64,000 nucleotides of DNA from NCBI GenBank assembly GCA_035629025.1, contig DASPIU010000020.1, positions 88,672 to 152,671 of the forward strand, given 5' to 3'. Shown here in pieces: positions 52,415-61,339 of this stretch. The position numbers and the translations under genes were made by a program. The notes under the pieces were generated by a model. The model worked only from the letters and a program-made list of their open reading frames with translations. It had not been told where the DNA came from and made no database searches. Positions within the stretch are counted from its first letter, which is position 1. The number at the start of each line of letters is the position of its first letter. The DNA comes from Stenotrophomonas_A sp035629025 (lineage in GTDB: Bacteria; Pseudomonadota; Gammaproteobacteria; Xanthomonadales; Xanthomonadaceae).

Positions 52415-53527
52415 ATGCGTCCCCACACGTTGCGTTGGTCTTCCCTGTTGTTGCTCACCTTGTTGCTCTCGGCCTGCGGCGCTTCCGAAAAGAAGTCCGA
52501 CGAGGACGCCGCGCAGGCTTCCGCGCTGGCGGTCAGCCTGACCACGGCGCAGATGCAGCCGATGGCGCGCACGGTGCTCGTTTCCGGCCCGGTCTCGGCG
52601 TATGAGGAAATGCAGCTGGGCGTGGAGCTCAGCGGGCAACGCGTCACCGCGCTGAACGTGGACGTGGGCCAGTGGGTCAAGCAGGGGCAGGTGTTGCTGG
52701 AGCTGGACCACCGCACCCTGGACAGCGAACTGGCGCAGGCCGAAGCCTCGCTGCGGCAGGCGCAGACCGCGCAGGAACTGGCGGCCCTGAACTACGATCG
52801 CGGCGCCCGGCTGGCCGCGGAAAAACTGATCAGCGCCAGCAGCCTCGACGAACTGCGCGCTACCCGCGTCGACGCCGAAGCCCAGACCGCGAACGCCCGC
52901 GCGCGCCGCGATGCGTCCAGGCTGCAACGTGACTTCGCACAGCTGCGCGCACCGGCTGACGGCGTGGTCTCCAAGCGTCTGGTGCAGCCCGGGCAGGTGG
53001 TCGCGGCGGGCACCGAGTTGCTGCGCCTGATCCGCGACGGCCGCCTCGAATGGCGCGCGGAACTGGTCGAGGACCAGCTTGCAGGGGTCAAGGTCGGCAA
53101 CACGGTTGAGCTGCCCTACAACGGACAGGTGATTCAGGGCCGCATCCGCGCGGTGAGCCCCGGCGTCGATGCACAGACCCGCACCGGCACCATCTATGCG
53201 GACCTGCCCGAACCCGGCCCGCTCAAGCCCGGCGTCTATGTCGAAGGCCGCATCGTCACCGGCGCCGGTCAGGCGCTGACCATCCCCAGCGCCGCCATCG
53301 TGCAGCGCGATGGTCACAGCTACGTCTTCACCGTGGACGCCAACAACACCGCGCAGCGCCGCCGCGTGCGCAGCGGTCAGGTGGTGGAAGGCCGTACCGA
53401 GATCGTCGAGGGCCTTAAGGCGGGCGACCGCGTCGTGGTCGAAGGTGCCGGCTTCCTCGGCGAGGGCGACCGCGTGCGCGTGGTGGCCGATGCCAGGGCG
53501 GCAACGCAGAAGGCGGCAGCGCGATGA
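52415..53527 (+). CDS. RND efflux adaptor (membrane fusion protein), second system
   Basis: A 370-aa lipoprotein adaptor (LLSAC, Cys21). Lipoyl half-motifs and hairpin (ELSGQRVTALNVDVGQWVKQ; ASLRQAQTAQELAALNYDR), then beta-barrel (LRLIRDGRLEWRAELVE) and terminal domain (AGDRVVVEGAGFL). It differs in sequence from the adaptor at 16949. The start at 52415 gives the lipoprotein signal. It overlaps the pump gene by 4 bp. Confidence 0.92.
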   Translation: MRPHTLRWSSLLLLTLLLSACGASEKKSDEDAAQASALAVSLTTAQMQPMARTVLVSGPVSAYEEMQLGVELSGQRVTALNVDVGQWVKQGQVLLELDHRTLDSELAQAEASLRQAQTAQELAALNYDRGARLAAEKLISASSLDELRATRVDAEAQTANARARRDASRLQRDFAQLRAPADGVVSKRLVQPGQVVAAGTELLRLIRDGRLEWRAELVEDQLAGVKVGNTVELPYNGQVIQGRIRAVSPGVDAQTRTGTIYADLPEPGPLKPGVYVEGRIVTGAGQALTIPSAAIVQRDGHSYVFTVDANNTAQRRRVRSGQVVEGRTEIVEGLKAGDRVVVEGAGFLGEGDRVRVVADARAATQKAAAR

Positions 53528-56500
53528 ATATCTCCGCCTGGGCAATCAAGCGCCCGCTGCCGGCCATCCTCGTCTTCGTCGTGCTTTGCGTGGCCGGGCT
53601 GTGGGGTTTCCACCAGCTGCCGGTGGCGCGCTTCCCCGATATCGCTTTCCCGATGACCACCGTCACCGTGACCCAGCCGGGCGCCTCGCCCAGCCAGCTG
53701 GAAGCGGAGGTGACGCGCAAGGTCGAGGACTCGGTAGCCACCGTCAACAACGTCAAGCGGGTAATGTCCACCGTCAGCGAAGGCGTGAGCACCACCAGCA
53801 TCGAGTTCCAGCTCGAGGCCGACCTGGCGACCGCGCTGGACGATACCCGCGATGCGGTAACCCGCATCCGCACCGATCTGCCGCAGGACATCCAGGAGCC
53901 GGTGATCTCCAAGGTCGACATCGGCGGCTCGCTGATGACCTACGCCCTGGTCGCGCCGCACATGACGCCGGACGAAGCCAGCTGGTTCGTCGATCGCGAC
54001 ATTTCCCGCGCCATGTACGGCGTGCCCGGCGTGGCCCGCGTCACCCGCGTCGGTGGCGTGCAGCGCCAGGTGCGCGTGGACCTGGACCCCAACGCCTTGC
54101 AGGCCTTCGGCATCACCGCGGGTGATGTGTCGCACCAGCTGGCGCAGATCCAGGTCGAGCGCGCCGGCGGCAAGGCCGAGCTGGAGGGCGCGCAGCAGAC
54201 CATCCGCACGCTCGGCACGGTGGGCGACGCCAAGGCCCTGCGCGATTTCTCGATCAGCCTGCCTGATGGCCGCGGCGTGCGCCTGTCCAACCTGGCAACG
54301 GTCACCGACGCCGCCGCCGACCCCACCGAAGCGGCGCTGCTGGACGGCAAGGACGTGGTTGCCTTCTCGATGTCGCGCACCCGCGGCTCCAGCGAAGTGA
54401 AAGTGGAAGCCGGCGTGCACAAGGCGCTGGACGCGCTCAAGGCCGCGCATCCGGGCATCGACTTCCGCCTGGTCACCACCGCCATCGACGAGACCCACCG
54501 CTCCTACGAATCGTCGATGACCATGCTCTATGAAGGCGCGCTGCTGGCCTTGCTGGTGGTGTGGCTGTTCCTGCGCAACTGGCGCGCGACCTGGGTGTCG
54601 GCGTTGGCCTTGCCGCTGTCGATCATCCCCACCTTCGCGGTGATGTACTGGTTCGGCTTCACCTTGAACATGATCACCCTGCTGGCGCTGTCGGTGGTGG
54701 TCGGCATCCTGGTGGACGATGCGATCGTGGAAATCGAAAACATCGTGCGCCACTTGCGCATGGGCAAGTCGCCCCTGGAGGCGGCCACCGAAGCGGCCGG
54801 GGAGATCGGCAACGCGGTCATCGCCACTTCGCTGACGTTGGCCGCGGTGTTCGTGCCGGTGGCGTTCATGCCGGGCATCGCCGGCAAGTTCTTCCGGGAA
54901 TTCGGCTGGACCGCCGCCACCGCCGTGCTGTTCTCGCTGCTGGTCGCGCGCCTGCTCACGCCGATGATGGCCGCCTACCTGCTCAAGCCGCACGGCCAGG
55001 AGCAGGACGATTCGCGGCTGATGCGCTGGTACCTGCGCTGGGTGGATGCGGCGCTGCGCCATCGCGCCCGCACGCTGTGGATCGCCACCGGACTGTTCGT
55101 CGCCTCGCTGGCGCTGGTGCCGTTGATCCCGGCCACCTTCATCCCGCAGTCGGACCTGGGCCGCAGCAACCTCAGCCTGGAACTGCCGCCGGGCACGCGC
55201 GTGCAGGACACCGTCGCGCTGGCCGAGCGCGCCCGCGCCCTGTTGAAGGACATGCCCGAGCTCAAGCAGGTCTACACCGCGGTGGGCAGCGTGCTGGACC
55301 TGGGCGATCCCTCGACCACGGGCGTGGCCGATCCGCGCAAGGCCACGCTGGTGCTGGACTGGGGCGTGGCCGATGACCGCGACCGCGACCAGCGCACGCT
55401 AGAGCGCGAGGCGCGCGCGCGCCTGGCCGATCTGCCCGGCGTGCGCGTGAGCTACGTCAGCTCCGAGCCGGGCAACCTGTTGCAGTTGGTGCTGTCCGGC
55501 GACGATCCGCAGCGACTGCAGGAGGCCTCCACGGCGCTGGAACGCGACCTGCGCCAGATCTCCGGCCTGGGCAGCGTGACCTCCACCGCGTCGCTGCTGC
55601 GCCCGGAAATCCAGATCGTGCCTGATCCTGCGCGTGCGGCCGACCTGGGTGTGGCGACCGCCGACATCGCCGAGGCCGCGCGCATCGCCACCGCCGGCGA
55701 CTACGAGCAGCGCCTGGCCAAGCTCAACCTGCCGGACCGGCAGGTGCCGATCCGCGTCGGTTTCGCCGAGGAGACGCTGGCCAATCCGGCGCTGATCGGC
55801 CAGCTGCGCGTGCCCGGCCGGCATGGGCCGGTACCGCTGGCGGCGGTGGCCGACATCCGCATGGGCAGCGGGCCGTCGCAGATTTCCCGTTACCAGCGCC
55901 AGCGCAACGTCACCCTCACCGCCGAGCTCAATGGCCGCCCGCTGGGCGAGGTGATGGAACAGGTCCAGCAGTTGCCCAGCGTCAAGCAATTGCCGCCCGG
56001 GGTGAGCTTCCTCAACACCGGCGATGCCGAGGTGTTCGTGGAGCTGTTCATCGGCTTCCTGCTGGCGATGGCCGCCGGGCTGGTGTGCATCTACATGGTG
56101 CTGTTGCTGCTGTTCAACCACGCGTTGATGCCGATCACCATCCTCGCCGCGGTGCCATTGTGCGCGGGCGGCGCGTTCGGTGCCCTGCTGCTGACCCAGA
56201 ACATGCTGTCGTTGCCGGCGTTGATCGGCCTGCTGATGCTGATCGGCATCGCGACGAAGAATTCGATCCTGCTGGTGGACTATGCGGTGATCGCCGAGGA
56301 CGAGCATGGACTGAGCCAGCACGATGCGTTGATCGACGCCTGCCGCAAGCGCGCGCAGCCGATCATCATGACCACCCTGGCGATGGGCGCGGGCATGATG
56401 CCGATCGCGCTGGGCTTCGCCGGCGATTCCAGCTTCCGGGCGCCGATGGCGATCGCGGTGATCGGCGGCCTGATCACCTCCACGCTGCTCAGCCTGATCG

Positions 56501-56616
56501 TGATCCCCGCCGCGTTCACGGTGATCGACGACCTGGGGGAGTGGGTCTCGCGCAAGTTCCGCCATCGCTCGTCGCACCCCGGCGAGCACGCGGCCGACGG
56601 AGGACGCGGCCACTGA
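53524..56616 (+). CDS. RND efflux pump, second system
   Basis: A 1030-aa RND transporter with 12 transmembrane helices. N-terminus NISAWAIKRPLPAILVFVVL and LPVARFPDIAFPMTTVTV belong to a branch close to VexF/MdtC-like HAE1 pumps. TM4 keeps the Asp pair (GILVDDAIVEIENI) and TM10 the Lys (GIATKNSILLVDY). No outer-membrane channel gene follows; the pump probably borrows a TolC-type channel. It lies downstream of, and is likely controlled by, the TetR regulator. Confidence 0.93.
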   Translation: MNISAWAIKRPLPAILVFVVLCVAGLWGFHQLPVARFPDIAFPMTTVTVTQPGASPSQLEAEVTRKVEDSVATVNNVKRVMSTVSEGVSTTSIEFQLEADLATALDDTRDAVTRIRTDLPQDIQEPVISKVDIGGSLMTYALVAPHMTPDEASWFVDRDISRAMYGVPGVARVTRVGGVQRQVRVDLDPNALQAFGITAGDVSHQLAQIQVERAGGKAELEGAQQTIRTLGTVGDAKALRDFSISLPDGRGVRLSNLATVTDAAADPTEAALLDGKDVVAFSMSRTRGSSEVKVEAGVHKALDALKAAHPGIDFRLVTTAIDETHRSYESSMTMLYEGALLALLVVWLFLRNWRATWVSALALPLSIIPTFAVMYWFGFTLNMITLLALSVVVGILVDDAIVEIENIVRHLRMGKSPLEAATEAAGEIGNAVIATSLTLAAVFVPVAFMPGIAGKFFREFGWTAATAVLFSLLVARLLTPMMAAYLLKPHGQEQDDSRLMRWYLRWVDAALRHRARTLWIATGLFVASLALVPLIPATFIPQSDLGRSNLSLELPPGTRVQDTVALAERARALLKDMPELKQVYTAVGSVLDLGDPSTTGVADPRKATLVLDWGVADDRDRDQRTLEREARARLADLPGVRVSYVSSEPGNLLQLVLSGDDPQRLQEASTALERDLRQISGLGSVTSTASLLRPEIQIVPDPARAADLGVATADIAEAARIATAGDYEQRLAKLNLPDRQVPIRVGFAEETLANPALIGQLRVPGRHGPVPLAAVADIRMGSGPSQISRYQRQRNVTLTAELNGRPLGEVMEQVQQLPSVKQLPPGVSFLNTGDAEVFVELFIGFLLAMAAGLVCIYMVLLLLFNHALMPITILAAVPLCAGGAFGALLLTQNMLSLPALIGLLMLIGIATKNSILLVDYAVIAEDEHGLSQHDALIDACRKRAQPIIMTTLAMGAGMMPIALGFAGDSSFRAPMAIAVIGGLITSTLLSLIVIPAAFTVIDDLGEWVSRKFRHRSSHPGEHAADGGRGH

Positions 56617-56637
56617 CGGTGGCCGCGGTACCACGGG

Positions 56638-56677
56638 GCGGGCCAGCCGGGCGGACCATCCCGGCCAGGCCCGTACC
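56638..56677. terminator. Hairpin between convergent RND pump and DJ-1/PfpI gene
   Basis: A GC-rich imperfect stem (GCGGGCCAGCCGGG against CCCGGCCAGGCCCG) with an 8-nt loop occupies most of the 75-bp convergent gap. No U-tract. Confidence 0.4.
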
Positions 56678-56691
56678 GTGATGCAGCAGGC

Positions 56692-57372
56692 TCAGGCTGC
56701 CAGCTGCTGCATCAGCACGCTCGCCGCTTCGGCGGAGGAGGCGGGGTTCTGCCCGGTGATCAGCAGGCCGTCGCGCACGACGTGGGATGCCCAATCCTCG
56801 CCCCTTGAGTAGCGCCCGCCCTTGGCCTTGAGTTCGTCCTCGACCAGGAAGGGCACCACCTCGGTCAGGCCGACCGCCGCTTCCTCGCTGTTGGTGAAGC
56901 CGGTGACCTGCTTGCCATCGACCAGCGGCTTGCCGTCGGGCGCGCGCACGTGGCGCAGCACGCCCGGCGCATGGCAGACCAAGGCGACCGGCTTGCCGGC
57001 CTGCACGAAGGATTCGATCAGCGCGATGGAATGGCGGTCCTCGGCCAGGTCCCACAGCGGGCCATGGCCACCGGGATAGAACACGGTGTCGAACTCGCCC
57101 TGCGCCACGCTGTCCAGCCGCAGCGTGTTGGCCAGCTGTGCGGTGGCGGCGGCGTCGGCCTGGAAACGCCGGGTCGCCTCGGTCTGCGAGGAGGGCTCGT
57201 CGCTCTTGGGATCCAGCGGCGGCTGTCCACCCTTGGGCGAAGCGAGCACGACCTGCGCGCCGGCGTCCTTGAACGCGTAGTACGGTGCGGCCAGTTCCTC
57301 CAGCCAGAAACCGGTCTTGCGGCCGGTATCGCCCAGTTCGTCGTGCGAGGTCAGGACAATGAGGACTTTCAT
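56692..57372 (-). CDS. DJ-1/PfpI-type class I glutamine-amidotransferase-like protein (Hsp31-like)
   Basis: A 226-aa protein with the nucleophile elbow ALVCHAPG (Cys133, His134) and FYPGGHGPLWDL (98-109), which fit the Hsp31/glyoxalase III subgroup; a Glu in GFWLEELAAPY (25 or 26) would complete the site. Likely role: methylglyoxal detoxification or protein deglycation; chaperone activity is the alternative. AGGAG precedes the ATG at 57372, and the longer frame upstream overlaps nothing recognisable. Confidence 0.9.
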   Translation of the reverse strand: MKVLIVLTSHDELGDTGRKTGFWLEELAAPYYAFKDAGAQVVLASPKGGQPPLDPKSDEPSSQTEATRRFQADAAATAQLANTLRLDSVAQGEFDTVFYPGGHGPLWDLAEDRHSIALIESFVQAGKPVALVCHAPGVLRHVRAPDGKPLVDGKQVTGFTNSEEAAVGLTEVVPFLVEDELKAKGGRYSRGEDWASHVVRDGLLITGQNPASSAEAASVLMQQLAA

Positions 57373-57488
57373 GGTGATGCTCCTGCGTTGGGGGGTGTTG
57401 CCCGGTGGTCGCTCACCGCCGCCGGGCCGGCAAGGGCCTGGGCCTGGCACATAATGCGCCGGGGACGGAACCGGGGTGCAACAGCGAC

Positions 57489-58106
57489 ATGGTCACGCAC
57501 AAGGTCGACTTCAAGCGCGAGCTCAAGCCGCTGTACCAGGCGTCCGCCGGACGCGTGGACGAGGTGGACGTGCCGTCCCTGCGGTTCCTGATGATCGACG
57601 GCGAAGGCGATCCGAACGGCTCGGCCAGCTATGCCGCGGCGGTGGCAGCCCTGTTCTCCGTCTCGTGGACGGCCAAGTTCATGATCAAGCGCGAGCAGGG
57701 CATCGATCACGTCGTCATGCCGCTCGAAGGCATGTGGTGGGCCGACGACCTGTCGACCTTCGTCGCCAACGATCGCTCGAAGTGGAAGTGGACGATGATG
57801 ATCCTGCAACCGGATACCGTCGATGACGCGTCAATCGGGCGGGCAGTGGAAGAAGTGGTGCGCAGGAAGCAGCTGGCGGCGGCGCGCTCGCTGCGCCTGC
57901 AGCCGTTCACCGAAGGCCGATGCGCACAGACGCTCCATGTCGGGCCCTTCAGCGAGGAGGGCCCGACCATCCAGCGGGTCCACGAATACATCCGGGCGCG
58001 CGGCTCGCTGGCCGGCAAGCACCACGAGATCTATCTGAGCGATGTGCGCCGCGCGGCACCGTCGCGGTGGAGGACGATCATCCGCCAGCCGCTGGCGCCG
58101 CGCTGA
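57489..58106 (+). CDS. GyrI-like small-molecule-binding domain protein
   Basis: A 205-aa stand-alone protein with the SHS2/GyrI-like fold pattern (LRFLMIDGEGDPNGSASYAA near the start, MPLEGMWWAD in the middle, ARCAQTLHVGPFSEEGPT-type strand at about 140-160). Standalone members bind small cationic compounds or hydrolyse activated esters; no DNA-binding domain is present. The ATG at 57489 is preferred to 57405, where the extra 28 residues lack homology. Its end overlaps the convergent IclR gene by 29 bp. Confidence 0.85.
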   Translation: MVTHKVDFKRELKPLYQASAGRVDEVDVPSLRFLMIDGEGDPNGSASYAAAVAALFSVSWTAKFMIKREQGIDHVVMPLEGMWWADDLSTFVANDRSKWKWTMMILQPDTVDDASIGRAVEEVVRRKQLAAARSLRLQPFTEGRCAQTLHVGPFSEEGPTIQRVHEYIRARGSLAGKHHEIYLSDVRRAAPSRWRTIIRQPLAPR

Positions 58107-58965
58107 CCCGCTGCCCGCCGCCTGCGCCGTAGCCCATCAGTTCGGAGATCTTGCGCGCGGTATCCAGCAGCGCCTGCACATGGGCCGGCTCCGGGGTGCC
58201 GGGCAGGTAGTGGATCGAGCCGATGATCGCCACGGTGCCGAACAGTTCGCCGTTGGTCTGCAGCAGCGGGGCCGCCAGCGCGTTGACGCCGATGTACAGC
58301 TCTTCCGGTGCATCGGCCCATCCGCGCCGGCGCACCAGTTCGATCTCGGCGCGCAGGCGGTCCGGATCGGTGATGGTGCGCGGCGTGCTCGATTGCAGCG
58401 GCTGGGCGAGAAACTGCTCGCGCACCTGCTCGGGCGCGAAGGCCAGCACCACCTTGCCCTGGGCGACGGTGTTGTGGTGAAAACGCGTGCCCGGGCGCAG
58501 GCTGATCTCCACCGGCGCGGTGCCGCGCAGGAAATCGATGACCACCACTTCCCGGTCCGAATAGGTGGCGATGACCACGGTCTGCCCCACCTGGTCGCGC
58601 AAGGCTTCCAGTACCGGCTTGGCCAGCGACATGACGTCGAAACGACTGGTGCAGGCGCGACCGAGCAGGAACATCTGCCAGCCCACGCGATACTGGTTGG
58701 TGCGTGGATCCTGATCGACGTAGCCGAATTCGCGCAGCATGCTCAAGTGGCGGTGGATGCGCGCCTTGGGCATGCCCAGCATCTCGGCCAGCCGCGTCAC
58801 GCCCAGGCCGGCCGGGGCCGCCGCCAGGGCCTCGATCACCTTCAGCGAGACGATGGCGGTCGGCAGGCCCTGGTCGGCAGCGGCATCCTGCGCATCGAGC
58901 AGCGCCACGCCCTGGCCTTCATCGGCCGTGACTTCCTGTGCAAAGCGGGGAATCTGACGCGGCAT
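58078..58965 (-). CDS. IclR-family transcriptional regulator
   Basis: A 295-aa regulator: a 35-residue polar N-terminal arm, winged helix-turn-helix (about 40-90; LGVTRLAEMLGMPKARIHRHLSML in two parts), then the IclR effector domain (FHHNTVAQGKVVLAFA; GELFGTVAIIGSIHY). It is 65 bp from the end of the cupin gene on the same strand and lies beside a meta-cleavage cluster, so an aromatic intermediate is the likely effector. The paired GTATCG-N5-CGATAC palindromes 760 bp away are its probable operators. GGAAGAC supports ATG 58965 over ATG 58983. Confidence 0.9.
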   Translation of the reverse strand: MPRQIPRFAQEVTADEGQGVALLDAQDAAADQGLPTAIVSLKVIEALAAAPAGLGVTRLAEMLGMPKARIHRHLSMLREFGYVDQDPRTNQYRVGWQMFLLGRACTSRFDVMSLAKPVLEALRDQVGQTVVIATYSDREVVVIDFLRGTAPVEISLRPGTRFHHNTVAQGKVVLAFAPEQVREQFLAQPLQSSTPRTITDPDRLRAEIELVRRRGWADAPEELYIGVNALAAPLLQTNGELFGTVAIIGSIHYLPGTPEPAHVQALLDTARKISELMGYGAGGGQRVSAAPAAGG

Positions 58966-59030
58966 GATGTCTTCCGGTGGCATGTGGCGTGGCGCGGATC
59001 GGCTCGTAGATTACCGTACCGACCCACGGC

Positions 59031-59702
59031 TTACGGCAGGTCGATGTAGCGCTCGGCGAACACGCGGTACTGCTGCACCTTGGGCGCGGCGGCATCTTCG
59101 GCGCGCGCATAGCGGATCGAACTGCGGCCCTTGAGCTGGCGCGGCAGCAGGAAGCAGCGGATGAAGGCCGTCGGTTCGCGGTCGGTAGTCGGCGCCAGCA
59201 CCGGCGCGTGACCCAGCTCGAACCAGGCCTGGCCGGCAGGGTAGGCCTGTTCATCGCCGAGCGTCTCGATGCGGATTTCGCCGTGCAGGCAGATGCGCAC
59301 GCCCGGTCCCTGATGGACGTGGGTCAGGGCCACGCCGCCCGGCGGAAAGTCCACGCGGTCGCAGCGCATCAGCCAGTCGAAGCGCCGGTCCAGTTCGATG
59401 GGGGCGGCGAGCTTGAGTGTGCTGTGGGTGGCGGGCGCCGACGGCAGGGGAGCGCTGGGGGCGAGGTCGGCGCCGATCAGCTCCCATCGCCAGAGGACGG
59501 TTTCGGCGGCGCCGTTGATCAGCGCCGTCTCGCTCTGCGTGACATGGCCCTGTCCTTCGCCGAGCCAGCGGCCCTCGACCGCGCCCTCCACGGTCAGACC
59601 GCCCTCGCGCACATAGAGCGCCCGCGGCCCGCCCGGTAGGTAGACGGCCGGGCAGCCGGCAGGCAGATGGTCCTCGTAGAGGCACAGGATCAGATCGGAC
59701 AT
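59031..59702 (-). CDS. Cupin-fold protein divergent from the catabolic cluster
   Basis: A 223-aa protein with two cupin-like halves. The second (about residues 115-185) has a conserved-looking LTHVHQGPGVRICLHGEIRIE strand set with two His near the expected metal site; the first (about 20-85) is degenerate. No signal peptide. I do not recognise a named enzyme; a dioxygenase, isomerase or sensory role are all open. It is divergent from the MFS gene and shares its two-operator region, so it is probably coregulated with aromatic catabolism. Confidence 0.7.
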   Translation of the reverse strand: MSDLILCLYEDHLPAGCPAVYLPGGPRALYVREGGLTVEGAVEGRWLGEGQGHVTQSETALINGAAETVLWRWELIGADLAPSAPLPSAPATHSTLKLAAPIELDRRFDWLMRCDRVDFPPGGVALTHVHQGPGVRICLHGEIRIETLGDEQAYPAGQAWFELGHAPVLAPTTDREPTAFIRCFLLPRQLKGRSSIRYARAEDAAAPKVQQYRVFAERYIDLP

Positions 59703-59727
59703 GGGCAACCCTCGTCATGAAGTGCGC

Positions 59728-59744
59728 GTATCGTATAACGATAC
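59728..59744. promoter_or_regulatory. Operator 1, probable IclR-family site
   Basis: GTATCGTATAACGATAC, a 17-bp palindrome of form GTATCG-N5-CGATAC. It lies 25 bp upstream of the cupin start and upstream of the MFS promoter. Confidence 0.7.
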
Positions 59745-59760
59745 CGACCGGCGGGATATG

Positions 59761-59789
59761 TTCCATTTCCGAATTTTGTGGTCTATAGT
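59761..59789 (+). promoter_or_regulatory. Candidate promoter of the MFS/meta-cleavage operon
   Basis: TTCCAT (59761-59766) and TATAGT (59784-59789) with a 17-bp spacer, about 60 bp before the MFS ATG. It is flanked by the two operators: operator 1 ends 16 bp upstream and operator 2 begins 9 bp downstream of the -10. Confidence 0.5.
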
Positions 59790-59798
59790 GAGACGTCG

Positions 59799-59815
59799 GT
59801 ATCGATCGCCGATAC
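59799..59815. promoter_or_regulatory. Operator 2, probable IclR-family site
   Basis: GTATCGATCGCCGATAC, again GTATCG-N5-CGATAC, 71 bp from operator 1 and overlapping the expected transcript start of the MFS operon, a position suited to repression. Confidence 0.7.
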
Positions 59816-59853
59816 AAATAATCCATCTGCCACTGATTCCGGAGGGGGAACAC

Positions 59854-61116
59854 ATGGCACGCAGTCCGTCGATATCGCCGTTGGGCGAGGCAGGCAACAA
59901 GCGCTGGTGGCAAGGCGCCAGCCGGCAGCAGTGGGGCACGTTCCGTTCGGCCTATCTGGGCTGGGCGTTGGACATCATGGATCTGATGCTGTTCGCGATG
60001 GTCATCAAGCACGTCAGTGCGGACCTGGGTTTCGACAAGTCCGACGCCGGCATGGTGATGTCGGCCACGCTGCTGGCGACAGCCGCGGGCGGCCTGGTGT
60101 TCGGTTTCCTGGCCGATCGCCTGGGGCGGGCCAAGTCGATGATCCTCAGCATCATCTGCTACTCCGTCGGCACCGCGCTGTGCGGCCTGTCGGACACGCT
60201 CGGCCAGTTGATGCTGTTCCGGATCATCGTCGGCCTGGGCGTGGGCGGCGAGTGGTCCGCCGGTTCGGCGCTGGTGAGCGAAACCTGGCCGGCGCAGCAT
60301 CGCGGCAAGGTGATGGCGTGGATCCAGAGCGCGTTCGCCGCCGGTTATGCCGCCGCGGCGGTCGTCGCGGCCGTGGTGGTGCCGACGCTGGGCTGGCGCT
60401 GGGTGTTCGCCGTGGGCCTGCTGCCCGCGCTGCTCGCCTTCTACGTGCGTCGCCACGTCAAGGAACCGGAGATCTGGGTCAACCAGACCCGGCGCCTGAA
60501 CTTCGCCCAGACCATCGGCGCACTGTTCAGTGGCCATCGGCGCAACACCACGGTCGGCCTGGCCTTCACCACCGCGGCGATGTGTGGCTACTGGGGGCTG
60601 TTCACCTGGATCCCGACCTACCTGGCCACGCCGGTGGCCGAAGGCGGCCCGGGCCTGGACCTGGTCAAGTCCACGGTGTGGATCGTGATCATGCAGGTGG
60701 GCGCGGCGCTGGGCTACATCACCTTCGGCTACATCGCCGACCGGCTGGGCCGCAAGAAGGCATTCCTGATCTTCTTCGCATGCTCGGCGCTGTCGGTGCC
60801 GCTGTTCGTGCTGATCCAGACGCCTTGGCTGCTGATGGCCTTCGGCATCGTTGTCGCCTATTTCGGCACCGGCTTCTACAGCGGCTTCGCGCCGACCTTT
60901 GCCGAGATGTTCCCGACCGCGATCCGCGCTACCGCGCAGGGCTTCGTCTACAACGGCGGCCGCGCGATTGCCGCCATCGCCCCGGCACTGATCGGTTTCC
61001 TGGCCACGCGCTACGGCGTGGGCAGCGGCCTGGTCGCCACCGCGGGCTTCTTCGCGCTGGCCGGCGTGATCGTGCTGCTGTTCCTGCCCGAGACCAAGGG
61101 CGCGGAACTGACCTGA
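59854..61116 (+). CDS. MFS transporter, aromatic/organic acid:H+ symporter type
   Basis: A 420-aa carrier with 12 transmembrane helices. MFS signatures: GWALDIMDLMLFAMV in TM1 with an acidic pair, GFLADRLGRAKSM between TM2 and TM3, GLGVGGEWSAGSALV in TM4-5, and GYIADRLGRKKAF in the second half. The pattern is that of the sialate/aromatic acid symporter families. It likely imports the substrate whose ring-cleavage products are handled by the genes downstream. GGAGGGGGAA precedes the ATG at 59854. The tautomerase gene follows after 19 bp. Confidence 0.9.
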   Translation: MARSPSISPLGEAGNKRWWQGASRQQWGTFRSAYLGWALDIMDLMLFAMVIKHVSADLGFDKSDAGMVMSATLLATAAGGLVFGFLADRLGRAKSMILSIICYSVGTALCGLSDTLGQLMLFRIIVGLGVGGEWSAGSALVSETWPAQHRGKVMAWIQSAFAAGYAAAAVVAAVVVPTLGWRWVFAVGLLPALLAFYVRRHVKEPEIWVNQTRRLNFAQTIGALFSGHRRNTTVGLAFTTAAMCGYWGLFTWIPTYLATPVAEGGPGLDLVKSTVWIVIMQVGAALGYITFGYIADRLGRKKAFLIFFACSALSVPLFVLIQTPWLLMAFGIVVAYFGTGFYSGFAPTFAEMFPTAIRATAQGFVYNGGRAIAAIAPALIGFLATRYGVGSGLVATAGFFALAGVIVLLFLPETKGAELT

Positions 61117-61135
61117 TCCAACCCCGGAGAACGAC

Positions 61136-61339
61136 ATGCCGATTATCCATGTGACCCTGGTGGAGGGTCGCGACGAACAGAAGGTGCAGGCCTTCATCCG
61201 CCAAGTGGCGCGCGCCGCGCACGAGCAGCTGGATGCGCCGATGCACACCATCCGCGTGATGGTCAACGAAGTGCCGCCGCAGCGGTTCTCGGTGGGCGAC
61301 GTGCTCAAGAGCGACCCGCCGGCCGGAGCGTCGGCATGA
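61136..61339 (+). CDS. 4-oxalocrotonate tautomerase family protein
   Basis: A 67-aa subunit with the catalytic N-terminal Pro (MPIIHVTLVEGR; Pro1 after Met removal) and an Arg at residue 12 as in the family. It interconverts 2-hydroxymuconate and 2-oxo-3-hexenedioate, or a similar enol. It overlaps the hydratase gene by 4 bp. Confidence 0.9.
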   Translation: MPIIHVTLVEGRDEQKVQAFIRQVARAAHEQLDAPMHTIRVMVNEVPPQRFSVGDVLKSDPPAGASA

